Origin: Marivita sp. S6314
GTDB lineage: Bacteria; Pseudomonadota; Alphaproteobacteria; Rhodobacterales; Rhodobacteraceae
Length of the DNA: 64,000 nucleotides
Direction: 5' to 3'
Assembly: GCF_023015985.1 (NCBI RefSeq)
Contig: NZ_JALKAO010000001.1
Span: 372,001-436,000, forward strand
Shown: one piece after another, positions 58,281-64,000 of the stretch
Numbering within the stretch: the stretch's first letter is position 1
Layout of the letters: each line of letters opens with the position of its first letter
The notes under the pieces: model-generated
Database searches by the model: none
The model's input: the letters and a program-made list of their open reading frames with translations, nothing else
What the model was told of the DNA's origin: nothing
Program-made: the position numbers and the translations under genes

Positions 58281-58900
58281 CAGACCCGCACCTCGATCAC
58301 AGGCACATCCGGGACGTCCCCCGCCTGGAACGTCGCCGCAGAGGTGTGAATGTGATCCGTGTCGAACCGCACAGGCACATCAAATTCGAACCCGGCAGTC
58401 ACCGACACACCCGCAAAGGGTTCGGCAAAAAACGTCACCTCACCCGTCGCAGCATCCACAACAAAGTCATCCCCCGCGACCTGCTCAACCCCATCCAGCG
58501 CAATCCGCACCGTTCCCTCGACCGGCTTTGCAACAGGCCGCGCATAATCGGCATAGGCTTTCACCAACGCAAACGTCGCCTGCACCCCATCCCCCGTGCC
58601 GATCACCTGATCCGTAGCCGAAACCGCTTCGGACGGCTTGCAAGACTTGAAATCTGACCAGTCCTTCCACCGAAACCCGTACATCTGCCCTCGCCGCGCC
58701 TCGAAAAACGCGATGAGCGCGTCGATGTCGTCCATCGACCGCAACCCGATCCCCGCATCATACCGCCTGCGCGAATGCGCCCACGGCGTATTCCGCTCTT
58801 CAAAGCCGCTCGCCAGCGTCACCACGTCCGTGCGCCGCTCTGGCCCGCCAATGGACCCAAAGCTCAACGCCGTCGGAAACCTCACTTCATGGAACTGCAT
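58280..58900 (-). CDS. GTA distal tail protein g12 (DUF2460)
   Basis: A 206-aa DUF2460 protein: FHEVRFPTALSFGSIGGPER at the N-terminus, RRRYDAGIGLRSMDDIDALIAFFEARRGQMYGFRWKDW in the middle and AGVSVTAGFEFDVPVRFDTD near the end. It forms the ring at the end of the tail tube in the R. capsulatus particle. It sits 12 nt downstream of g11. Confidence 0.92.
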   Translation of the reverse strand: MQFHEVRFPTALSFGSIGGPERRTDVVTLASGFEERNTPWAHSRRRYDAGIGLRSMDDIDALIAFFEARRGQMYGFRWKDWSDFKSCKPSEAVSATDQVIGTGDGVQATFALVKAYADYARPVAKPVEGTVRIALDGVEQVAGDDFVVDAATGEVTFFAEPFAGVSVTAGFEFDVPVRFDTDHIHTSAATFQAGDVPDVPVIEVRV

Positions 58901-58912
58901 GATAAAAACTCC

Positions 58913-59563
58913 TCAAAGGTTCCGCTGACCCGATCCCAGAACACGCCCCATGTGCGCCGCGATCTGGCTTTGCGACCGCCGGAAACTCTGCGCATCCGGG
59001 GTCGAGATGTTCATCACCACGTTCACCGGACGCCCCCCGCCACCAGAGCGCACACCCAGCTTGCCATCCGGCCCGCGTGCCAGCGGCATGATCGCCTCTG
59101 GACCAGCCTCTCCCATCAACCCCATACCGCCACGCATCGGGAACGTCGTCGGCCCGTTCACCACGCCGCCATCCGCAAACGGCATCACCCGGCCCTGGCT
59201 AAAGCTTCCCCCGTTCGCAAACGGCAACAGATTCCCGATCCCCTGCATCACCATCCCGCTCAGATGCTCTTTCACCGGATTGACCGCCGCCTTGTAGGAC
59301 GCCCCGATCATTGACTTCGCGATCCCGCCCAGCGCATCCGACAGCTTCATCCCGTCGAACACCACACCATCAATCGCCCGGCTCAACCCCCGGTTCAAAG
59401 CGCCTTCCAGCTTGGCCGCCCCCTTGCCCGTGTCCGACAAGGAGTCCCTGACCTTCGCCATCTCGGTCTGAAATCCGCCCGCCATGCTGGTCGCGCCGAC
59501 CAATGCGTCGCTCAAGGCATCCACCTGCGCCTCGAACCCGTCCAATGCGTCAATCTCGATCAT
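58913..59563 (-). CDS. GTA tape measure protein g11
   Basis: A 216-aa protein, far shorter than phage tape measures but the normal size for GTAs, which have short tails. Helical N-terminal half (DALDGFEAQVDALSDALVGA, MAKVRDSLSDTGKGAAKLEGAL), then a hydrophobic/glycine-rich part (GAAKLE, GMGLMGEAGPEAIMPLARG). The ATG at 59563 is preferred over the GTG one codon upstream. Its 5' end overlaps the end of the chaperone-like g10.1. Confidence 0.87.
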   Translation of the reverse strand: MIEIDALDGFEAQVDALSDALVGATSMAGGFQTEMAKVRDSLSDTGKGAAKLEGALNRGLSRAIDGVVFDGMKLSDALGGIAKSMIGASYKAAVNPVKEHLSGMVMQGIGNLLPFANGGSFSQGRVMPFADGGVVNGPTTFPMRGGMGLMGEAGPEAIMPLARGPDGKLGVRSGGGGRPVNVVMNISTPDAQSFRRSQSQIAAHMGRVLGSGQRNL

Positions 59564-59759
59564 CACCCGTCCCTTTCGTCCTGTCCGGATACGCCGCCAT
59601 CAGCGCGTCCAACCCGTCCCGCCGCAGCGGGGATGCGCCGCTTTCCGTGCCGATCAGCAACAAAAGCTCCGCCGGGGTCAGCGCCCAAAATTCATCGGGC
59701 TTCAACCCAACCCCACGCATCCCCGCGCGCATAAGCGAGGGCCAGTCAAACCGGCTCAT
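59550..59759 (-). CDS. GTA tail assembly chaperone-like protein (g10.1)
   Basis: A 69-aa protein starting MSRFDWPSLMRAGMRGVGLK and including PDEFWALTPAELLLLIG, the pattern of the phage tail assembly chaperone family that lies between g10 and g11. The ATG at 59759 overlaps the g10 stop as ATGA and the end overlaps g11 by 14 nt. In dsDNA tails, such small proteins help load the tape measure. Confidence 0.85.
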   Translation of the reverse strand: MSRFDWPSLMRAGMRGVGLKPDEFWALTPAELLLLIGTESGASPLRRDGLDALMAAYPDRTKGTGDDRD

Positions 59760-60076
59760 GTCTCTGCAATCGGCGTGAACGCCCGCGCCAGCAACTCCGC
59801 CGCCACCCGCGCCGCCATCAAAGGCCCGCCTTCGATCTCGACCGCCAGCAAATCCCGCGCCGAACCCTGCCAGCCACCGCCGCGCAAACCCGCCACGATC
59901 AACGCCAGCACATCCCGGCTGGAACACGCGCTGCTCTCGAACCGCGCCACCAGATCGACAAGCGACCCCTCACCAAGCCCCGCCTCAAGCTCCGCCAGCG
60001 CCCCCAGCGTCAGCCGAAGCACCCGTGGCTCCCCGTCCAACACCAACGTCACCTCTCCACGCCAGGGGTTCGTCAT
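59756..60076 (-). CDS. GTA gene g10 family protein
   Basis: A 106-aa protein: MTNPWRGEVTLVLDGEPRVL, LTLGALAELEAGLGEGSLVD and DVLALIVAGLRGGGW. This is the GTA g10 family, related to tail assembly chaperones. It starts 3 nt after the tail tube gene g9 and is coupled to g10.1. Confidence 0.87.
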   Translation of the reverse strand: MTNPWRGEVTLVLDGEPRVLRLTLGALAELEAGLGEGSLVDLVARFESSACSSRDVLALIVAGLRGGGWQGSARDLLAVEIEGGPLMAARVAAELLARAFTPIAET

Positions 60077-60079
60077 CGC

Positions 60080-60496
60080 CTACACCGCCGCCGTAAAGGT
60101 CACGGCCCCGGCCGACGCCAGCGACAACTCATACGTCGCCTCGCCATTATGCGACCCGGCATATTCCAGCCCCGTCACCTGAAACGGCGCTTCCACGACC
60201 CCAAAGTCGGGAATAATCACCTGAAACCCCGGCGTTTCACTGTCGAAGAAAATCTGCCGCGCCCGCGCATCGGTGCCTGCGTCCTTGAACACGCCCGCCC
60301 CCGAAATCCCGACACTGCGCACCCCCGCGCCCGCCAGCAATTCACGCCACCCGCCTTCGCTTTCCAACGATGTCACATCCACCGTTTCCGCGTTGAAACT
60401 CACCCGCGTCGCCCGCAACCCCGCAAGGGTTTCAAACGTACCGCTGCCATCCACATCGACCTTGATCAAAAGGTCTTTCCCGTTCTGAGCACCCAT
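60080..60496 (-). CDS. GTA major tail protein g9
   Basis: The 138-aa tail-tube protein of the TP901-1 type. It begins MGAQNGKDLLIKVDVDGSGT, contains VDVTSLESEGGWRELLAGAGVRSVGISGAGVF and ends in GEATYELSLASAGAVTFTAAV. The ATG at 60496 has AGGAG at 8 nt; the in-frame GTG upstream is too close to that site. Length matches R. capsulatus g9. Confidence 0.92.
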   Translation of the reverse strand: MGAQNGKDLLIKVDVDGSGTFETLAGLRATRVSFNAETVDVTSLESEGGWRELLAGAGVRSVGISGAGVFKDAGTDARARQIFFDSETPGFQVIIPDFGVVEAPFQVTGLEYAGSHNGEATYELSLASAGAVTFTAAV

Positions 60497-60532
60497 CGCC
60501 CACACTCCTGTCTAAGAAACCCGCGACGCGCC

Positions 60533-60943
60533 TCAGCCGTCGTCTTCCACCCGCGCCCGAAAGATCAGATCGACCCGCCGCCGCCCGGCCTTTTCCCGTT
60601 GCGCCTGCGCCCGCTTGAAGTTCAGCGCCACAAGCCGCCCCCGCTCCAAAACCATGTCCGCATCGATCAACGCATCACACACCGCCGCCGACACCTCTTT
60701 CGCGCCCTGAAACCCCGCATCGTCCGAGATCACGGACACCGCGAATTCATGCCACGCTCCACGCCCGGTCTTGTCACTCGCGTCCAAAGCCTTCTCCGGC
60801 CCCAGCGCGATATACAAATCCGGCAACCGCCCCTTGGGCACCGCGTCGTAAATCTTGTTGCCCACCAGATCACCGACACCCGGATCATCGCGCAAAACCT
60901 GGTACACCCCGGCCTGCAGCGCCGCCGCCACCGCGTAACTCAT
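60533..60943 (-). CDS. GTA tail terminator g8 (DUF3168)
   Basis: A 136-aa DUF3168 protein: MSYAVAAALQAGVYQVLRDD, LVGNKIYDAVPKGRLPDLYI, GAWHEFAVSVISDDAG and RAQAQREKAGRRRVDLIFRAR. By homology it caps the tail at the head side. The ATG overlaps the g7 stop as ATGA. Confidence 0.9.
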   Translation of the reverse strand: MSYAVAAALQAGVYQVLRDDPGVGDLVGNKIYDAVPKGRLPDLYIALGPEKALDASDKTGRGAWHEFAVSVISDDAGFQGAKEVSAAVCDALIDADMVLERGRLVALNFKRAQAQREKAGRRRVDLIFRARVEDDG

Positions 60944-61275
60944 GTCGCCACCTCCTCGTCACACAGACACATCAGAAACCGCGCCTCCGGGTCCGCCTCC
61001 GTGACCGAATTGATCCGGAACACCCGTGTGCCATCCCGAAACCTCTGCTCCGGCAAAGGCCGCGCCGAATGGCCCTGCGCCGCGGCCCGCACCATGATCC
61101 GAAACCCCGTGACAGACACCTGACCCGCCTCGCCAAGGCTCTCTCGCCCGGACCGGGGCTTCACCTCACCCCAAACAGTCCCAAGCGCCTCCCAGCTTTC
61201 ATGCTGGCCGCCCGCCCCATCCGGCACAGCGACCAACCGCTCCAGCACCAGCTGCGATGTCAAACGACGGCTCAT
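60940..61275 (-). CDS. GTA head-tail stopper g7
   Basis: The 111-aa protein of the SPP1 gp16/head-closure family: LVLERLVAVPDGAGGQHESW, LGTVWGEVKPRSGRESLGEA, FRIMVRAA and RVFRINSVTEADPEARFLMCLCDEE. It closes the portal channel after packaging. It overlaps g6 and g8 by 4 nt each. Confidence 0.9.
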   Translation of the reverse strand: MSRRLTSQLVLERLVAVPDGAGGQHESWEALGTVWGEVKPRSGRESLGEAGQVSVTGFRIMVRAAAQGHSARPLPEQRFRDGTRVFRINSVTEADPEARFLMCLCDEEVAT

Positions 61276-61865
61276 GCGCCAAACCCCAGCCGCATGGGAC
61301 GATACCGCGCAATCAGACTGGTCACGCCAAATGGCATGCAGCCCGCGCTCAACGCCGTTTCATCCCGGTATTCATGGTAATGCGCCGCCAGCAGCATCAC
61401 CGCCTGCGCCAGATCAGCCGGCAAATCCCCAAACGCTGCCGCCATCCCGGCCTGAAACCGCACCTCGACGCTCCCATATTCCGGCACCGGCGGCAGAACT
61501 GTGCCAACCGGGCGCAAGCAGGGCGCATCCGCGTCCGCCGCCAAAACATAGCGATCCGCGTCCACAACCGTCCCTGCGCCGACCCGGTCCACCAGCGTCA
61601 CCTGCGTGACCGCACCCACCGGCGCAATCGGCAGCACCTGCCCGGTCACATCCCGCCACCGCTGCAAACTGCACAGAAAGTCCCGCACGATCAGCGCCTT
61701 GCCCGTCCGCGCCTCAACCGCCGCAATCGCCGCCCGCAGAAATCCCAGCAGCAGATCGTCCTGCAAACTGTCCTCTGCAAACCCGCTCCCCAGCCGCAAA
61801 TGCTCCCGCAACCGCGCCACCGGCAATGCCGCATCAGGTATCTGGCTTTCTTCAATCAAATACAT
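61272..61865 (-). CDS. GTA head-tail adaptor g6
   Basis: A 197-aa gp6-like connector: MYLIEESQIPDAALPVARLR, LQDDLLLGFLRAAIAAVEARTGKALI and DLPADLAQAVMLLAAHYHEYRDE. The ATG at 61865 follows GGAGAAGAAG; the frame open further upstream lies in the 168-nt gap after the capsid gene. The last 4 nt overlap g7. Confidence 0.88.
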   Translation of the reverse strand: MYLIEESQIPDAALPVARLREHLRLGSGFAEDSLQDDLLLGFLRAAIAAVEARTGKALIVRDFLCSLQRWRDVTGQVLPIAPVGAVTQVTLVDRVGAGTVVDADRYVLAADADAPCLRPVGTVLPPVPEYGSVEVRFQAGMAAAFGDLPADLAQAVMLLAAHYHEYRDETALSAGCMPFGVTSLIARYRPMRLGFGA

Positions 61866-62033
61866 CTTCTTCTCCGCAAACCTGTCCCTGCATCCTCGGC
61901 CCGAGGAAGGGTCGGACGCGCACCACCGCCGTTGCTCGGACGGAGGAGAGCGGCTAGACAACGCCAGTCACCGGCGCGCGCCCCATGGGAAGGACAGCCC
62001 GCAAACTGCCCCGCCCATGTCCACCAATGGCCC

Positions 62034-63215
62034 TTAGGCCGTGGCGAAGCGCAGCAGCTTGATCGCCGCAAAATCGCTCACATCACCGCCCACACGCTTG
62101 GTCGCGTAGAACAGGACATGCGGCTTGGCGCTGAACGGATCGCGCAGCACGCGCAGGTCCGGGCGTTCGGCAATGGTGTAGCCCGCGCCGAAGTCGCCGA
62201 ACGCAATCGCGTCCTCGGCCGTCCCGATGTCCGGCATGTCCTCGGCAATCAGCACCGGATAGCCCAGCAGTCGCGCAGGCTCACCGCTGGTAAACCCGTC
62301 CGACCACAGATGACGCCCATCCGCGTCCTTCAGCTTGCGCAGCGCACCAGCGGTCTTGGAGTTCATCACAAACGTCGCATTGGCCCGGTATTCAGCCCCC
62401 AGCGCATAGACCAGTTCGATCAGCGCATCACCGTTGCCGATGTCCCCGTCCACACCTGTGGGCACGTAACCAAGGTTGCCCCAGACCCAGACGTCATTGT
62501 CCACCGCCGGATGGTTCAGAATACCGCGCGGCTTGTCCGCACCGTCGCCCGTGATGAACGCACCCGCCTCGGCCCGTGCAAACGTGTCCGCAATACGCCC
62601 CGCCAGCCAGGTCTCGATGTCAAACGCGGTGTCATCCAGAAGACGCTGTGACGCCTTCGGCATCGCGCTCAACTCGTGCAGCTTGATGGAGATACGATCA
62701 ATCGTCGGCGTGCCCGTCTCGGTCCGCGCCGAAACCTCGTCCGCCCAACCGGCGCCGCCATTGCCCTGGTCGATCAGCACGTCATAACTCGACGCCTCGA
62801 CATTCACGACAGATGCCACGGCCCGCAAGGACGCACTCGACGAGAGCACACCCTGAATGGTCTCCGATGTCACCGGATCCACCAAGAACCCACCATCGCC
62901 ATTCACCGTGGTCGACATGGATTTCACATCCAGTTCCAGCCCACGCAGGCCATCATCATCCCCGGTGCGCAGATAGGCATCAAACGCCTCAAAATGCACA
63001 TCCGTCTGGGCCACACCGCCCGCCAATACGGGGCGCGCCGCCCCAGCCGTTTTTCGATCAAGCATGCTCATCCGCTCTTCCTGTTCCTGTAGCTTTCGAT
63101 TGAAGTCGTCCCGCTGGCGGCGCACATCGCCCACCAACCCTGCCAGCGCGGCCCCCACTTGGGTGAACGGAGACACATCTTCCCCGATCCGCGACTCTGT
63201 CCCGGTCTCACTCAT
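62034..63215 (-). CDS. GTA major capsid protein g5 (HK97 fold)
   Basis: A 393-aa HK97-type capsid protein. The N-terminal delta-domain-like coiled coil (VRRQRDDFNRKLQEQEERM, residues about 30-50) precedes the mature shell region: GGFLVDPVTSETIQGVLSSS, DEVSARTETGTPTIDRISIKLHELSAMPKASQRLLDDTAFDIE, ITGDGADKPRGILNHP, FVMNSKTAGALRKLKDADG. The ATG at 63215 is used because the upstream extension overlaps the protease gene. A 168-nt gap without a visible gene follows. Confidence 0.94.
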   Translation of the reverse strand: MSETGTESRIGEDVSPFTQVGAALAGLVGDVRRQRDDFNRKLQEQEERMSMLDRKTAGAARPVLAGGVAQTDVHFEAFDAYLRTGDDDGLRGLELDVKSMSTTVNGDGGFLVDPVTSETIQGVLSSSASLRAVASVVNVEASSYDVLIDQGNGGAGWADEVSARTETGTPTIDRISIKLHELSAMPKASQRLLDDTAFDIETWLAGRIADTFARAEAGAFITGDGADKPRGILNHPAVDNDVWVWGNLGYVPTGVDGDIGNGDALIELVYALGAEYRANATFVMNSKTAGALRKLKDADGRHLWSDGFTSGEPARLLGYPVLIAEDMPDIGTAEDAIAFGDFGAGYTIAERPDLRVLRDPFSAKPHVLFYATKRVGGDVSDFAAIKLLRFATA

Positions 63216-63243
63216 CCCGATTTTCCCGTCTTGAAAGTGGCCC

Positions 63244-63786
63244 TTAGCCGTCCACCATTGCCTGTCGCGCATCCTCAATGAGACGCGCCACCTCTCGCAG
63301 CCCAGCCACCTCGGGGTCGTCCCCCTTGGCCGCCACCCGCGCACTGGGCAGCATCGGGAACGTCACCAAAGACACCTCCCAAAGCTCCAGTTCCGTCAGA
63401 ACCCTGCGGCCCTGCTTGTCCTTTGTCGCGGCCTTCGTGCGATAGCCGATCGACAACCCGTCAATCGCGCCCGCCGCCACCAGCGCCGCCGCCTCGCGGC
63501 CCTTCTCGACACTCTCCAGAATGCGACCCTTCACATAAAGCCCGGTCGCATCCTCGCGCACCTCGTCCCAGACCCCGATAGGCTGCGCCGGATCATGCTG
63601 CCACAGCATCTTCACCGCGCGCCCGCTGTCAAACAATCGCTTCAACGACGCCGCGTAAGCCCCTGATGCTACGACGTCATTACCTTGATCACACTGTCCG
63701 AACCGCGATGCATAACCTTCGATCACACAGCCATCCGCAACCGTCACATCCGCCTCGAACGAACAAAACTTTCGTTCCAAATCCAT
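63244..63786 (-). CDS. GTA prohead protease g4
   Basis: A 180-aa HK97-type prohead protease: VIEGYASRFGQCDQGNDVVASGAY, catalytic His in KMLWQHDPAQPIGVW, catalytic Ser in AAGAIDGLSIGYRT and ELELWEVSLVTFPMLP. It matures the capsid by removing the scaffold domain. The ATG at 63786 follows GGGGAG. It ends 28 nt before the capsid gene. Confidence 0.93.
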   Translation of the reverse strand: MDLERKFCSFEADVTVADGCVIEGYASRFGQCDQGNDVVASGAYAASLKRLFDSGRAVKMLWQHDPAQPIGVWDEVREDATGLYVKGRILESVEKGREAAALVAAGAIDGLSIGYRTKAATKDKQGRRVLTELELWEVSLVTFPMLPSARVAAKGDDPEVAGLREVARLIEDARQAMVDG

Positions 63787-63800
63787 CCCCAAACTCCCCT

Positions 63801-64000
63801 TCACGGCGTCACCTGAACAAACTTCAGAAAGACATCCGCCAGCACCGCAGCCGCGACGCCATAGACCGCCAGCCACACCCGCTTCTCCAACCGCTCGATC
63901 AATCCCTCGATCCGGTCCAGCCGCGCCGAGATCCCCTCGAACCGCAACTGCGTCATCCGCTCATGCGCCTCCAGCCGCAACGCTGGCGCACAATCAAACG
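63801..64000 (-). CDS. GTA g3.5 (rcc01685-like) protein, 5' end outside window
   Basis: The visible C-terminal 65 or so residues read LRLEAHERMTQLRFEGISAR, LDRIEGLIERLEKRVWLAVY, GVAAAVLADVFLKFVQVTP: a short coiled coil followed by one hydrophobic helix. This is the layout of the small GTA head-formation protein encoded between the portal (g3) and protease (g4) genes. The frame is open to the edge, so the start lies beyond it. The stop is 14 nt before g4. Confidence 0.78.
   Translation of the reverse strand, partial: FDCAPALRLEAHERMTQLRFEGISARLDRIEGLIERLEKRVWLAVYGVAAAVLADVFLKFVQVTP

Noticed and set aside
52674-64000. Interpretation as an intact prophage
   Set aside because: Gene order, short tape measure and the g15 megatron match a gene transfer agent. 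No integrase, repressor, replication genes or attachment sites are visible.

Overview
The window looks like a chromosome segment of a marine alphaproteobacterium of the Rhodobacterales (Roseobacter group). The signs are an insert-rich nuo operon with Rhodobacterales-specific small proteins, a pyruvate dehydrogenase whose E1 beta subunit carries a lipoyl domain, a leucine (liu) catabolic operon, and a gene transfer agent (GTA) structural cluster of the Rhodobacter capsulatus type. GC content is high. Genes are tightly packed, with many 1-4 nt stop/start overlaps and several overlapping convergent gene ends. I see no tRNA, rRNA, CRISPR array or insertion sequence.

Layout. Positions 1-377: the 5' part of birA. 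Positions 448-19288, minus strand: a complete 14-subunit complex I operon (nuoA to nuoN) ending in a good intrinsic terminator. It also carries a carboxymuconolactone-decarboxylase-like gene, three lipoproteins, DUF5333- and DUF5337-like proteins, a secreted 103-aa protein, a membrane-anchored paralogue of the NuoE C-terminal domain, and an unlisted 41-aa one-helix ORF exactly bracketed by nuoC and nuoD. Positions 19641-20579: a cytochrome c prime-like protein and a DUF411 metal-binding protein. Positions 20677-30476: the leucine/isovalerate operon (ivd, acyl-CoA synthetase, mccB, mccA, GST, HMG-CoA lyase, crotonase and three small genes), headed by a promoter that abuts a perfect inverted repeat. 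Positions 30603-44801: mostly housekeeping genes (creA-like, gph-like, glmU, glmS, DNA alkylation repair, lipoprotein, moaA, anmK, tyrS, GNAT, DUF3179, two cyclophilins, pgk, ftsB-like).

Positions 45037-46803: a predicted clan GH-A glycoside hydrolase with an acidic linker and C-terminal hydrophobic tail. Positions 47088-51411: the PDH operon (pdhA, VOC protein, pdhB, an 85-aa orphan, pdhC). Then come cysE, a small DksA/TraR zinc-finger gene and, from 52674 to the right edge on the minus strand, the GTA cluster from its downstream end (DUF7742-like gene, g15) to g3.5. Portal (g3) and terminase genes lie beyond the edge.

How it fits together: complex I oxidises NADH made by central and leucine catabolism, and PDH feeds acetyl-CoA into the same metabolism. 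The GTA cluster encodes a domesticated headful-packaging particle, not an active prophage, since no integrase, lysogeny or replication genes are visible. The less-described material is the accessory set inside nuo (especially the 41-aa ORF and the shared NuoE C-terminal domain), the regulatory palindromes, the intergenic repeat family and the in-frame REP-like palindrome inside mccB.
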